From the NCBI GenBank assembly GCA_030035585.1, contig CM057481.1:9201128-9265127 (forward strand): a stretch of 64,000 bases of DNA. The letters are read 5' to 3'. A program made the position numbers and the translations under genes. Positions 1 to 13,015 of this stretch are shown one piece after another. The first letter of the stretch is position 1. The number at the start of each line of letters is the position of its first letter. Source of the stretch: Dugong dugon (lineage: Eukaryota; Chordata; Mammalia; Sirenia; Dugongidae). The notes under the pieces are model-generated. The model had not been told where the DNA came from. It saw only the letters and a list, made by a program, of their open reading frames with translations, and did not search any database.

Positions 1-700
1 CTTTGGTAGCAGACTTCCATCCCTTTGAAAGTAGCTGTAATCACTGGAAGCACCCAAGTGAGTGGGAGCGAAGTCTGTTGATTAAGGTGAGAGATCAAGC
101 TGGGCAATACTATTTTTGGTTGCAAACCTCTGACTAGATAGCAATGTGACTGGTTTTCACATGTGAACTCAAAGTAGCTGTGAAGGCAGTTACAACAGGA
201 ATTCCAAAACTATAGTGGGCAATTGGCTCAGGACCAAAATAAGCATATTACTTTCCAAAGAGATAACTGTGAAGGGGACACACGTAGCCAGGAGTCTGTC
301 ACTGATGATGCTTTCTTAGGATTCGTTACACTGCAGTCATATCTCATTCATACACACAGATTCATAACAATTGAGTCAATCCATTTTAAAAAGACGTGCT
401 GGTTCACCTAAAACTTTAATATTTGCAATATTTTTCTAGTATGACATTGTCATAAAAACGTATTTACCACTTGAATGGCACCTCTGATACATTACCTTTT
501 TATTTTTCATACTGGCACCAAAAATATAGATATTATTCTCTCCATTTTATAGATGAGGAAATGGAGACTCAGAGATGATAAATGTTATTTACCTACAGCT
601 GAAAAAAGGTTAAATCAGAATGCCAATATAAGTCTGTTTAGCCTCAAATGCCACGTTCTTCTCGTTTTCTGACCCAGCCATGTAACACCTTTGAGTGATT
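1..700. other. Flanking DNA downstream of SLMAP, with MIR-like piece
   Basis: No gene was seen. Around 505-620 the sequence (CCATTTTATAGATGAGG followed by GAGACTCAGAG) looks like the conserved core of an old MIR SINE. The rest is unremarkable AT-rich DNA. Confidence 0.5.
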
Positions 701-718
701 CTTAAAGGTACCATTATA

Positions 719-875
719 AAACCTGTTGCCATCAAGTTGATTCCGACTCGTAGCCACCCTATAGATCAGAGTTGACCTCCGCCATACGGTTTCCAAGTAG
801 TGGCTGGTGGATTCCAACTGCCGACCTTTCGGTTAGCAGCTGAGCTCTTAACCACTGTGCCACCAGGGCTCCGGT
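719..875 (-). mobile_element. AfroSINE (short form)
   Basis: The tail (GTTGCCATCAAGTTGATTCC) comes first and the reverse-complemented head (CCACCAGGGCTCC) last, so it is inserted in minus orientation. An 11-bp imperfect target duplication (GTACCATTATA and GTACCATTACA) flanks it at 708-718 and 876-886. It lacks the internal 'TGTGGCAGTCTGCTTCC' segment. Confidence 0.9.
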
Positions 876-1349
876 GTACCATTACAGGGTTGTTCAATTT
901 TTAACCACTATGCTTAAAATTTCTTAATGACTCTACCACTAACAGTGAATAATCCTGCTCTTTATATAATCTGAGGGGAACTGACAAAACTGGAGGTGCT
1001 GCTTATGAACAGGCTCATTTATAGTCTTGAGAAGAATGGGCAGTAACTACAAAAACCCATTTATTCCTTTTGAATGAAGTAAATATTGATACTAGACATT
1101 ACATTTAAAGAGACTTGTCTGGCAAGTGAGTCACGTTTTAACAATAACCATAGTAAAAGGGGAAAAAAAAATTTAAAGCAGTAAGTTACATAAAAAGCTA
1201 ATAAAACCTAGAGGAAACAGCTCAGTGTTTCTTTTAAACCCTGAAGAACACCAAATGTATGTTATGTTGCATAAAGAGTCATTTCAAGAAAAGACTATTA
1301 ACAGTCCAATAGCAGAGTCGGCACTAAGAACTTCAATGACATCCAACTC

Positions 1350-3149
1350 AAACATACGTAGGGAGAGTAAAGTTATTTTATTAAATCATGCACATCACGT
1401 GTGTTAGTGCAAATAGTTTAATCTGTACTCCAGAAATTCTATTGTACTTTATATCTTTACAAAATAGATTTAAAACAATTATTTACTTTAAAAAATGTAA
1501 TTCTGAAGTTAAGCATTTCAGAACAATATTTGCAATAACCTATATACAAGAGGTACTGGGTACCACTGGCGTATTAGCATTCTGTGGTGGAGTGGCTTCC
1601 TGCAACAGAAAATGATGAATACGAACTATATGACAGTATTTTCTACAAGTCATTTGTGACTAATTCCTCCAGAAATCTAGTGATCCTCCCAACAGCAAAT
1701 CCAAGTAGCTTAAAATATAACCTTTAAAGTATAAACAATGACCGTCAAACATCACAAGGCAAATTATATCCTAAACTCCTATTTCAGTATTTGGCTAGAC
1801 CTGTGGATTGCCGCAGAACATTCAAGTCAGTTTACTGTCATTCCCTCCCAGTCTTCACTGACTGTAAAATGTTAACTAGGTGATGCCTTAGGATATTCTG
1901 TGACCGAAATAAACTTTACTGACATAACTGTGGTGCTGCACAAAACCATAGCTAAACTTTCACTTCTGTGTTTTAAGTTTATAATATCAAGCAGTGTTTA
2001 GGTGCTTCATTGTGCATAGAACACTATCATGTAATCTTGGAAATAGTGCTTCTCATTAACAGAACGTCCCAATTAACAACGACGAAAAGAAAATAACCAT
2101 CTGCATACCCAGTGAGGATCTCTGTTGGTAGGTAGGCATCAACAGCTCATCTCGAACATTAATTAGCTCCGTAACATCATAATCAAATTAAGTCAATAAA
2201 AGCTTACCTAAAGAGAGATTAATTCTTTCTTCAATTAAACATGCTTGGAGGACAGATGATGGGGGGAGAAAAAGCATGCTTCCTAAAATGCTGTATATGA
2301 GAAAGTAACTTGGCTTTTTAAAGAAAATATTTCTTTAAATACATGAGGTTTAATAAATTACATTCCAATTGACTCAACAGATTGGTTTACTGCACTGAAA
2401 TTGTGTAATTACTATGTTTTGCTCCCAGAAATACTTCAGTTTGCTCAAGAAAATACACACCCTCATGGAAAGTTTTTCAAAGTTGATGTCCTCCACATCT
2501 TCAAGTCACATTAAGGCTAAACAAGCATGTACATATTCCCCAATTATCACTATAACAGAATATTTTCCGAATGTATTTTTCCTTTAAAAAAAAAAAATTC
2601 ACGCAAATAACTGTCTCTAAGTCTTGTTCCCAATAGCTCAGTGGTTTTATAATAAGTAAAAATGATGTAAGTATGTAAAAAAAATATATATGTGTGTATA
2701 TATTTCAAACCTATAGGCACTGAGCACACAGGGCCTCTTCCCATGTACGTGTTGGCTGTCTGGTTTGGGTAGTTACTGAATCAGAAAAATGAATTATCCG
2801 GCCATCAGAATTCAGAGTAAAATACCCATAAATTTAATGTTATAAATAATCTGGTGTACCAAGAAGCCTACTTTAGGCCACCATAATATTTAGAATCTCA
2901 ACATACTAATTTAAAAATTACATGAAAAATTGCAAGCAAATTATTGCTTACAGTAGAATAAAGTCACAATTTTATATCCTCTTTATAGACAGATACATTT
3001 GATATAATTTAAAGCAATGACCCTACGGCTGTATTCTTGCACGTCTGCGGTTTTAAGAGGTAAAAAGGAAGGAAATGGTTCTGTCTGTCCCCAGCATGAA
3101 TGTGATGCCAGCTTCTAGAGGGAGGACGGTGTACGGACTCAAGAAGCTC
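1350..3149 (-). other. SLMAP: SLMAP 3' UTR (predicted extent)
   Basis: This is AT-rich sequence after the stop codon, with no splice sites that I needed to invoke and no recognisable repeats apart from an A-run near 2586-2597 and TA/TG-rich simple sequence around 2680-2705. The lower edge is set by a candidate polyadenylation signal. Longer forms using signals at 1060-1065 or 499-504 are possible. Confidence 0.55.
1377..1382 (-). promoter_or_regulatory. Candidate polyadenylation signal AATAAA
   Basis: Read on the minus strand this gives TTTAATAAAATAACTT. It is followed within about 20-40 nt by a G/T-rich stretch (TATGTTTGAGTTGGATGT), the usual arrangement for cleavage near 1350-1365. Minor candidates lie at 1060-1065 and 499-504. 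No transcript evidence is available. Confidence 0.5.
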
Positions 3150-3242
3150 TCACGGAGAAGCTCTGGCCACACCTGGCACGTACAGCACGATGGCTGTCAC
3201 CACCACCAGGGCAGCCAACATGGGCATCCAGGGCCAGGGTTT
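3150..3242 (-). CDS. SLMAP: SLMAP terminal coding exon (first TM form)
   Basis: The acceptor (CCACACAG) is followed by 30 codons, KPWPWMPMLAALVVVTAIVL then YVPGVARASP, and TGA at 3150-3152. The hydrophobic run MLAALVVVTAIVLYVPG is the classical SLMAP tail anchor, placing the coiled coil in the cytosol. Human has LAALVAV and PGLARASP, so there are two conservative changes. The exon continues into the 3' UTR. Confidence 0.97.
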   Translation of the reverse strand, partial: KPWPWMPMLAALVVVTAIVLYVPGVARASP

Positions 3243-4609
3243 CTGTGTGGAAAGAAACCAAGAGTCAGTATCACATTCTCCCCTCTCTTTTCATACCTAT
3301 TAGCCCCTTGGCTCCAGAGAGTCCTGGATACTCAACAGAATACGGGAAAAACCTTATCTTTGCATCGGTAAGAATACATTCTAAAAAGAAAAGAAAACAG
3401 GTGCGGGAGTGCAGGTGTGAGGAGAGCTGTGACAGCAGGAACCCTTTGGAGGACCACTGTGTGGAAGCTAACACAGCCCAGGAGTCTTTAGCCATTTTCC
3501 ACTGTTACAGCTGAGATGGAGCGGCGACTTCTAAGAAACCCTCTCAGCTCGGGCTTCTCTACCTACTCCTACATCTGTATACTCCAGCATAACTGGTGTA
3601 CACAGACACCTGCACTATGTTTGCTGCCTAAAATGTTGACTTCTTGATAAAAGCCAGATTCACATATTGGGACAGGTTTACACAAAGGGCTGGTGGGTAA
3701 AGAGATAGAAAGAAAACAGCCTAGCCTTGATTCTCTAATTTAAAACCACGAAAGATAAAATCAGATGGGGAAGTGCCATTAGGGACCCTGCCTGTCTGAT
3801 ACTTCTGTGAAGAGCTCGGCCAGTGTAATACAACCAGTGATCACTTCATATGCTGTGCCAACATGCATGCTGGTTAGAGGCAAGCACAGACAGGCTGCTC
3901 CCTGTCATCTTTCAGAGGGTTTTATAATATTAAATTGTTTTGGTTACAGCTTCTATTTCACTTATGTTCTGAGGGTCTTACTGAGAAAGTTGGTTTTCAA
4001 AGAAATATTCTGATTACTGCAGGTCAGGGCCTGAACGATACGGTATAGGTTTATACTCTCACAAGTAAGTGCACACTGGGGGTTAAGACTGTGAGCCAAC
4101 GGCCCATGACGCCAATCTCATTGTTTTTCATCTTCACAGCCACAGTGTAAAGAAACAGAGGGTTGAAACAAAGAAAGTCTACACTACGGACAGGAAGATG
4201 AAAGAGACAAGGGGGAAGAAAGCTGGCTATAAAGTTCAAAGATGCAAACACTTCATTTCTCATTCAAGTCTGATTAAACATATAATTGGGAAGGAGTACT
4301 GATACGGCAGCAATTCATAGTTTACTCCAGTTTGCTAGAGACAAAGACTCGGTTAAAGAAAACATCTGAACAACTGGTTAGGTTGGAATTAATTCACAGT
4401 TAGCATTACTACAAAGGAAACAAGACAAAATGTTATGTGATTAGTTGGTTGTTCACTTCATTGGTATGACACAATACACAGCTTACTAAATGAAGGGTTT
4501 GCTTCAGGCAGCAAAGTACCTGTGTGGTTTTGCCATGCACTATATGACAAAAATGGCACAAACAGGTGACGGGGACAAACAGACAAGGACTCAACAGCAG
4601 TGCTTGTAC
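3243..4609 (-). other. SLMAP intron between the two tail-anchor exons
   Basis: No repeat of the AfroSINE type is present. Possible weak MIR-like sequence lies near 4080-4160. Short open frames here lack coding support. Confidence 0.6.
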
Positions 4610-4699
4610 CTTTCTCTACCACAACGGACCGAAACACCAAAACAGGAAAGCCAGGACTAGGCCGATGAACACGGCTGGGACGGGTTGTAATATGGAAGG
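4610..4699 (-). CDS. SLMAP: SLMAP alternative tail-anchor exon (second TM form)
   Basis: This exon has an acceptor (CCTTCTTTAG) followed by 27 codons, PSILQPVPAVFIGLVLAF and onward to CFGPLW, then a TAG stop at 4616-4618. The PAVFIGLVLAFLFWCF core is a transmembrane helix near the C terminus, as expected for a tail anchor. SLMAP is known to make two alternative membrane-anchor forms, and this matches the second. A plausible donor (AAAG then GTACAAG) lies 6 nt after the stop. The exon is therefore likely a 90-nt cassette, which would leave the downstream exon as 3' UTR. The lower edge is an inference. Confidence 0.87.
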
Positions 4700-6578
4700 C
4701 TAAAGAAGGGAAGGGGTATTAGAATCATTTCATGCTATTAAAAAATCAGATAAGATGATTTAGACCCCAGTGGGGCAGGGAGGAGTGGACAAAGGCTGAG
4801 GTAATAGAAGAACTAGCACTCAGGTTTTGCAAGGATTCAAATATTTTAAAGACATCTAACATAATCCAGAATGGTGGACTGTGGTATGTAAGTTGGTATA
4901 CTACCAGTTTCAAAGGAACAGCTGGGGCAGTGGGCAGTGTGGGTGTCCCTAACACCCTAATTAAATGGAAAATGTTAAGAAAGAGCAAGGGTGAGACTTC
5001 ACCAACTCATGCCCTGCTTGATAATGCATTATTTGTGTTCCATACTCAGAAACAGTGAAGGTTTATGTCATCACTTCATCAAAAATTTCTTTTTTTTTTG
5101 GTAAACAAAAACTCTTTTGCCCAGGGGATGGTATTGTTTTCAAGCTCACAAATAAACGCCCTGTGCTTCCTAAACCAGGCAAGAGACCTGACACAATGTA
5201 GGATAAACATTTCGTGTGTCAAGACGGGCGGCTGAGTCTCAGGGATTTCAGCTGTGTTACTGGAGTGTAATTCATTTTTAAAACTGAAAGGGAATTTCTA
5301 TGATGAGTGTTATTACAAAGTAACATTTTAGTAACGTAAGTCCAATATCACAAGAGGAAATTCACCTAAGAGATGAATTATTTTTACAATTATAAATCAT
5401 AAAAGGAACATTACTTTTGAAAAGGTTCTAATGGTAGGGGGGATCTATTATGATTATGCTAGATGTCTTCATGAGTTGATTCAGCAGGAGTTGGACTGAA
5501 ATTCCAAAATCAGAGGGATACGAATTAATGTAGAAGAGAGAAGAAACCAAACCATCAGGATCTGATTTCAGAAGAGTTCTCTAATCTACATTTTCAAAAA
5601 CAAAATATAATCCACTTTTGCTTAGTGTAAGGCCTCCACACCAAATTCATCAACTTCTGAAAGGCTTCACCCTAAGCCACAAGTCTTTACTGTCTAAAAA
5701 CGAAGACTGTCTTTACCGAAGGACAGTTGGACACAACTCATGAGCACTCAGTGTACAACAGTGTAACTGGATGGCCATGCAACCTCACTCCTTTGACTTG
5801 TGCTGCAAGTGAAGCAGAGTGCCTTCCTCCATGGGAAGTGTGGGGCTCACACTCACTGCAGTGTCCAAGCCATGACAGGGGCTCGAAATAAATCAGAGCA
5901 GAACCAACTACACTGAACATCCATTGGTTAGAGCCCATGAGGGCAATGATCACCAAAACATACAACACAACATTTATTTAGTAAAACATCTTTCTAAAGA
6001 ACATCTGCCTTTCCAGCAAATGAAAAATAATCATTAAACTCCATTTATACCAAAATGTTACAATTTCATACATATACATATACCACTCAAAAAGTCCTAC
6101 AGAAACTCACCAAATATTTCCTAATATTTATAGGCAGATAAAAAGACACTGAGCTTTTTAGGAAGGTGCCTTACTGTGCAATTAGTATAAAACGGAAAAC
6201 AATTAAGTCTTCATTTTTTGATACAGTCAAATGTAAGGAGTCAACTCTCTCTTAGGTGGGTCCCTGGTGCTTCATTTCCTAGCAGGGCAGAAATAAGAGC
6301 CAGATGATGGCTCAGTGATAGAATTCTGGGAAAAGCTGAGCGTTCTTAGTAAGTTGTTTTCTTGCAAACAAGGTTCTTCCTCCAGGCAGCCTTCAGGCTT
6401 TTCTAGGGATCTGACAGCATAGTGAGTCCATCATGGAATTCCATAATGAAAAGCTTAGCTCATTTGTATGACAGGCCCTTAGCTTCCCACGTCAGTAATA
6501 AAGTCCTCTGAAAATCAGTTTCAGGGCCCTCACTACTTGCCTTTCAACCAAAGCTAAGACAAGTTTGCAAAGACTTAC
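4700..6578 (-). other. SLMAP intron (w19 to tail exons)
   Basis: This is unique-looking sequence with no recognised mobile element. The stretch around 5700-5960 is somewhat less AT-rich than its surroundings but contains nothing I can name. Confidence 0.6.
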
Positions 6579-6713
6579 ATTATTTCCTTTTTCTCGGAGA
6601 AGCTTCAGGTTGTCTTTACATTGTTTGAGCTCATCTGTGATTGATTGCTTTTCCTGCTCAGTCATTTCATACTTCAACTTCAGTTCTGAGAGTACAGTCT
6701 GTGTCTTTTCATA
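6579..6713 (-). CDS. SLMAP: SLMAP exon w19 (last shared coding exon)
   Basis: This 135-nt exon has 45 codons (phase 0-0), from YEKTQTVLSELKLKYEM to KLLREKGNN, about residues 771-815. Human has F where Y is read in KLKFEM. It ends the coiled coil. From its GTAAGT donor the transcript can join either of two tail-anchor exons, at 4699 or at 3242. Confidence 0.97.
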
Positions 6714-9700
6714 CTAAAGGCAAAGAAAAAAAAGTGTGCAGACTCAACTTAAAATGAGTGTGAAGTTATGGTTCTAGTCACGCTTATATACCAGGCCCTA
6801 TTTAGTCATCTGAAACACTCAAGTCAAGCGTTTTTGCTTTAAGGAGGATAAGAACTATTTATACTCATAAGAAGTCTTTAAAGTTGACTTGATTCTATGT
6901 AACAATTGTCTGGCCCTGGAGTTTAAAAAAAAAAAAATGGACAGAAGTCACCATTTTGTCATCTGTTTCTAATAAAAAGGGTCACTTTTTCCATTAAGTG
7001 AGTTTTAGGAGAAAAGGAAAATTTCAAACTGAACAAAAGGAAAGCAAGTAAAGAAAACCTCCATGGCCTAACTAAATGGCAAGGTTAGGAAGCCTGAGTT
7101 TATAGCCCGGTAAGCAATGCCAGCCAAGTTATTTCAGTCTTGACAACAAAAGTATAAACTCCAAACAGGCCTCCCTTTATCAAGGGTATTAAAGTGCTCT
7201 GAATAAGTGGTTTTTTTTTTTTTAGGCAAACGCTGCAAAGAAATGTACCTGAATCACCTGTCACTATAATTGGGACATTTCCCTCTCTCCACGTAAAACT
7301 TATACGCATCAAATTAAAATAATTTAAAAAATGTTTCTGACAGAATTTTATCTATAATGAAACATACCATTTCTTGTTCTGCAAAACAGTTCACTGTATT
7401 TTAATTTACTTTCAGATGGACTATCTATCCTTTGAACACAGGCAAGGCCAATGTGAAACGCAGGGTGGTTTGCCCCTACTTTAAATGGTCCCAGCAGGCT
7501 GGAATTCTATACTGGTCCAACTTCTAGATATTATCTCTTACATGCAAGCTGGGCTCACACTCAAAGAGCAGAGACTGTTCTGCTGCTGGCTGCTCCTTTG
7601 TCTTGGCCTCCACTGTCCCATCCTGCCATCTCTGAAGGTTTTAGAAGCAAGACAGAAAGACAAGGACTGAGCGTAAACTAAATGCACCATGAATGTGGCA
7701 TACCAGGAAGGTTCCTTCTCTTCCCTAAAAATAGCCCATGAGGCTGGAAAGTATTCAGTTCCTTTCTACCTAATATCCTAGAAATCCCTTAATAGAGGAT
7801 ATCTTTAGAATGGTGCTTCTGAAAAATACAGTAAAAAATGGAGCTCATCATTACACACTCCAGAGACAAACACCAAGGAGGAAGCAAATGTGTACAAATA
7901 TTAGATAGAGGAGATTGGGGGTGGGAGGTTAGAGCCAGCACAGAAGTCACCAGAAAGTGGGAAAATGAGACACGGGTACAGAGAGGAAGGTAAAATACGA
8001 AAGACATTTCCTGTTACTCAGCAGTGTTCCCAGAAAAAGCCCAGGTAGTACAGACGAGAGAAGGAACCAAAGAGTGAGATTCACAAGCTTTATGACGGCT
8101 TTTTTCAGTAGATGTAGGGTTCTGTGGGGAAAGCAGAAGGTCGCCAGTAGGCTGCCAAGGCAATGTCAGTGTACCCCAACTAGCCTCTGTACCTGAGAAC
8201 ATAATTGGTTCTCATTTATCCATGATGAGATTCTTCACAGTGACTAATAAAGACAAAGTGAAAAGTGCTTTGCTGATCAAAATATTCCCTTACTTTTCCA
8301 CCATTCTTACAGTCAGCCTGCCCTTTACACCAAAGCACCTAATCACTCCATTCCAGGAAATGTGAAGCAGAACCACAGGAAGGCAGCTCAGTCGGGAAGA
8401 CCCTGCTGCTTACCTGCAGTGGGTGAGTGGGGTGGGAGACACTCTGGCGCCAGGGCAAGACGGCGAAGCCAAACAACTGTACTGAGTCAAGTCCTCGCGG
8501 GGCAGATTTGTGCAGTTAGTGTTTTATGAATTCTTAAACTACAGAGATCCCTACTAAATTAAAATATACAGATACTTTCTAAAGCCAAATATAAAGGTGT
8601 TATACCATTACTATTCTCTTAATATGGAGGATTACAATTTACTTCTCTCATGTATTTTTTTTTCCTTTGTTAAATGTTCAAGTAAAAGCTGCCGCATATG
8701 TAAAATTTAACAGGCGGAACAAAGGCCACCTTCTGCAGCCTTAGTCTCCCACTTGGCTTGGATCACATCTTGCTTTGGGTGAGAAACCAGGTCAGTCTTG
8801 ATTAAGAGGGAAATACCAAACATATTACCAACACCCTTGGTTCTTCTTAATAAAAATAATCATATCTGGGCTTGTTTAGCTTGTAATTTTGTTAGTGTTG
8901 AAGACACATAATCATGATACTGTGCACATTCAGCATGATTCTATGAGAGAAAGGAGAACAAAGGGGAAATGCTGAAAGGGAATGTATATGTATGTTAATA
9001 AAAGGTAATAATTCATTTGCCGTGGATTACACAAAGAACCTCATTAAAGAACATTTTAGTTACAGACCAGTTAGTATCCAATAGGTTGACGTCAGGACAA
9101 ACAGAAAGAGAAGCAATTTCACATTACAAAAAAGTGTGATGACTACAATCATTTCACAATGGAAAACACTGAACAAGAAAATAGGAAAGAAACGTACTGA
9201 CAAGGTCAAACATATTTTTAAATGTGCTGCATTTAATGCAATCCAAAGACTATCAACAATTTAGATGCTGTGACAACATGCCACTGCCATTGTGGAAACA
9301 GTTCAACAAAGCATTTTGCACCGACTGCTCAGTGACTAAAAACAGGCAAACAAATAATGCAACAAGATGGCTACCGCACTCATAGTAACATACAACAGAA
9401 CCATCTTCCGACCACAGCATTCCTCCCAGATTTGGAAAGAATTACGGCATATGGGCGGGAAGGACACAAAGTGCTTACAGTATTAAATACTAAGATATTT
9501 ACTTTGGCACAAAATTTGTGTTCCAAATGAAAGGAGATTTTCCCCAAAACACATATCCTTAGCAATAGGATAAAAACAAACATATTACAAAATCAGTATG
9601 TCTACATGTAAATAAAAAATGTTACAGCTTTTTTTTTTTTTTTTTCCTTTTTTCTTTAGGAACAAACATGAAGACAGAAGAACAGTAATCATTTCCAAGT

Positions 9701-10615
9701 TCAGGTGACTACAAGGAAAGGAAAGTGCAAAGAAAAGTTGAATTGATTAAACAGATCTTTTAAAAACAATTTTGGGAAGATTCATTATTAATTAATTAAT
9801 TAATTAATTCCTTCTAATTTGTAACGAATCCTTCATTTAGGAGAGTCTACACTGGGGTGGTCCCTGACCAGCAGATGAACTGGTACCAGCCTTCTCCATC
9901 ACCCCGACTGGCCAGGAGTCAAGGCAGGGAGCAGTATGAGGCCAGCAGGACCGAAAACAGCTCTTTACTGCCCCGCTGGCAACTTCAAGGCTCTGGGAAG
10001 CGAAAGGTATCTATGCTGCTGACAGTCAACCCTCACCATTGTTCAATGATTTTTCGAAAAACCCGCCCAAGTCAAGGTTTTAAAAGCAAAATGACATGAA
10101 ACGTGAACATGCATATTTGTGAAGAAAGGGGAAAAGGGGTGGGGGAAGAAAGAAAAAGGCCATAGAGCATGTGTTTCGCTGGCTGACTAAGAGGTGAATT
10201 CTAAGTAACGTTTCAGGCCATTTTCACCTGAGGGGTTTGGAAAGCATTATAGTGTGGCCCCAGCTTGCTTTCCAAAAGTATTCTAAATTAAATATAATAT
10301 TCTCTTTGAAAGAAAAACAATGGATTGAGTGATCTGGTACAAAGGGTTTCTCATTTAGGTCAACTAACTGGTAGATAAACATTAAGAATGTAATTTTATA
10401 TATTATATTTTTGAGGCCAAACCCTACTGATAAACTCTCTATTTATGGACCATGATTCACAGCTAACAATCAATAAGCAGGAATGCTCCAAATACCAACT
10501 TTGTGACAGATAATGTGACTCCTGCTTCCCTTCATTTCTAACTAGCAGCATGGGAATCTGACTTGCTTCTGGCTTTAAGTCCAACCATATTTGGGCTCAT
10601 GTCTTTTTGCTTTAC
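6714..10615 (-). other. SLMAP intron (w18 to w19)
   Basis: A 3.9-kb intron. It contains a T-run near 9630-9645 and an (ATTA)n microsatellite near 9786-9810. A small GC-richer patch lies near 8395-8470. No SINE of the AfroSINE family and no coding evidence were seen. Confidence 0.6.
9784..9811. repeat. (ATTA)n microsatellite
   Basis: Six to seven uninterrupted ATTA units lie within the w18-w19 intron. Confidence 0.9.
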
Positions 10616-10787
10616 CTCTTTCTGTACATCCTTTGCTTGGTTTTCAGCCTTACTGAGAAGAGTTTTTAAATCAGCTGAATCCCGAAGATGCTGTTCTTTC
10701 AAGGATCCCACTTGATTCTCAAGCTCTTTTCTAGTCATCTGAAGGATGCTGAGATCACTGGTAAGCTCTAGACTCTGCTTCTGAGAA
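10616..10787 (-). CDS. SLMAP: SLMAP exon w18
   Basis: This 172-nt exon (phase 2 in, phase 0 out) encodes SQKQSLELTSDLSILQ through AKDVQKE, about residues 714-770. It is the C-terminal leucine-rich coiled coil. The acceptor is ATGTTGCAG and the donor GTAAAG. Confidence 0.97.
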
Positions 10788-11289
10788 CTGCAACATAAAA
10801 GCCACTCAGGTTTACATTTCAGTAAATATTGACAGCTCTTCACAGGGAGAAACTGGACAGAGCAGGCAGAATAATTTGTATACATATTCACTACGAGAGA
10901 TGGGGTGGATTTCAGAGGAGAAAAGAAAAGGAAAAAGAATGAGATATTTTCACTAAAACACTAAAAAAAAAAAAAAAATGCAAGTTCAAAGCTGTGTCCT
11001 ATTTTCAGACAATCAAATATATGCAAAGGTTAAAACTTTAAAAATAGAAATAGGAAGTAATTAATTCTACTTTATGTTAAATCACATTATATTGATTATA
11101 TCATAAAAACATTCACTGTAGGTCTTCTACAGGAAAAAAAACACACGTATTTCAACTATTTCTTATAAGTTTAAGTAGTTGACAAATAGGGTAGCGGATA
11201 GAAACTTAAAGTGTAGGAGCCACTGCCAACTCGAATAAAGATAATTCTGCTTAAATGAGAAGATAACCCGAATTAGGGGAAGAGCACGA

Positions 11290-11470
11290 GGCAAAGAAGA
11301 AGAAGGGTAGGTTCTGGAGCCCAGCTCTGCCACTATTCAGTTGTGGGATGTCCAGTAAGTCACTTAACTGGAGCAAGCACATCCTTTGAGCAAGCATCTC
11401 CTGACCTGAGACCTGTGGCAGGCACTGTGTAATAAGACACAAAGAACAGGGTCTCAGTGTCCTCTGCTGT
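11290..11470 (+). mobile_element. MIR-like ancient SINE
   Basis: The piece 'GGTTCTGGAGCCCAGCTCTG', followed by 'GTGGGATGTCCAGTAAGTCAC' shortened by divergence, resembles the MIR core region. It is old and diverged, and its edges are approximate. Confidence 0.5.
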
Positions 11471-12848
11471 CACACAAGAGGGTGGAACTCAATTGCTGAG
11501 GCTGTTTTCCAGCTTAAGTTCTATGATTATTTTTAAGACTTGATGTAAAAAAGCCTGATTTACACATTAGGAAAACAGCTTGATATGCTTGAACAAGCAT
11601 TCTTTGTTCGAGTTCTTCTTCTACATCACAGACAACAGAGAACAAAAGACCTGTAGTTTTCTTAGGGGATTTGGCTCCCACCTACCACAGAAATAGCTAA
11701 AGGAGGTTTTCAAGGGGACAGTTTTAGGCCTCTCAGGACAGGATCATAATGGGACTCGATGTTGTAAATGAGGTCCCACAGAGTTTACGTCCATCGTGAT
11801 AGGATACCAGGGCAGGTCTGACGTTGTCAAAACAATACAGCCAGGAAGTAACTGACATATAAGACTCTGTAAAGGAAGGCTATCTTCTAAATACTACCTA
11901 AATGCTAGGAAGGCTTATCGAATAAATTTAGAGACTTTCTAAACCAGAAAAATTAAAGAAACAGAATGAACCTGTGTCGAACAGTTTCTGTGAGTTTAAG
12001 CAGACGACCTGGCCAACGATCTGACATATCCCAGCCTTCCGAGGCCTACTATGTTTACACCACAGGCTTCTAACGCACAACCAGTTTGTGAGCTTGCTTT
12101 TAAACAGTTACCCCAATCAGTAGTAATTAAAAAATAGCATTTAACAATACGCCAGATTCCAATTAACTATATGTCAAAAATAAGAGGTCAAGTTTGAATC
12201 TTTAGAATACCAGTAACTAAAAAACAAGAAAAATTTAATATGATCAACAGTGGTAATCAAATGTCAGTATTTCTTGCTTCATCAGATTCCAAACAAAATG
12301 AATTCCTTAAGATTCTAATGTATTCCAAAATGTGAAGAACTTTGGTGTCTGCATCATGATCTTACACACACTTTATACCAAACAATGTGTCCTAATGTGC
12401 TGACACACAGTGATCAGTTGGTTCTCCTAACCAGAATCTATATGCAATATACATATATGGAACAAAAAAGCGTGTGTGTATATTTACATGTTTTTGGCCT
12501 TTATTTTGTCCTATTCATATTTTGGAATTGCTTTTCTGAAGTTTTTATGTTATAAATAAGTATTTGTTTTACTCTTTATTATTATTATGATCTCTAAGCA
12601 TTCAAATAGTAATACAAGCAAATGTATGAGAAGACGAAGGAAAGTCACGAAAGTGAAGAGAAAATCAAAGCCCTTTATAGATACTTATACTGGAAACACA
12701 TGGTATTGTATGGCAGGGCTTTTAGAGAATACATCAGCACATCTTGTTCCTTCGACCAGTTCTCAATTTTTCTCTTCCAAATGTACAGTCTACATTACAA
12801 TTGTTTTCATTATCATAAACAGGTAATAAAGCTTATTATTTTCTGACT

Positions 12849-13015
12849 GGAGCCCTGGTGGTGCAGTGGTTAAGCGCTTGGCTGCTAACCAAAAGGCTGG
12901 CAGTTCGAATCCATCAGCTTGCTCCTTGGAAACCCTATGGGGCAGTTCTATTCTGTCCTATAGGGTCACTATGAGTTGGAATTGACTCACCGGCAATGCG
13001 TTTGGTTTGGTTTTG
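12849..13015 (+). mobile_element. AfroSINE (short form, perfect target duplication)
   Basis: The head is GGAGCCCTGGTGGTGCAGTG, followed by a B-box-like CAGTTCGAATCC (tRNA-derived pol III promoter) and the tail GGCAATGCGTTTGGTTTGG. A perfect 14-bp target-site duplication (ATTATTTTCTGACT) flanks it at 12835-12848 and 13016-13029. This points to a relatively recent insertion by the non-LTR machinery. Confidence 0.95.

Noticed and set aside
6492..6578. Continuation of the SLMAP frame past GNN as an alternative C terminus
   Set aside because: A consensus GTAAGT donor lies at 6578, and both known tail-anchor exons are found downstream. Read-through would lose the membrane anchor, so an intron is the better reading.
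12849..12920. tRNA gene (A and B boxes visible)
   Set aside because: It is the tRNA-derived head of an AfroSINE; there is no complete cloverleaf, and many diverged copies exist.
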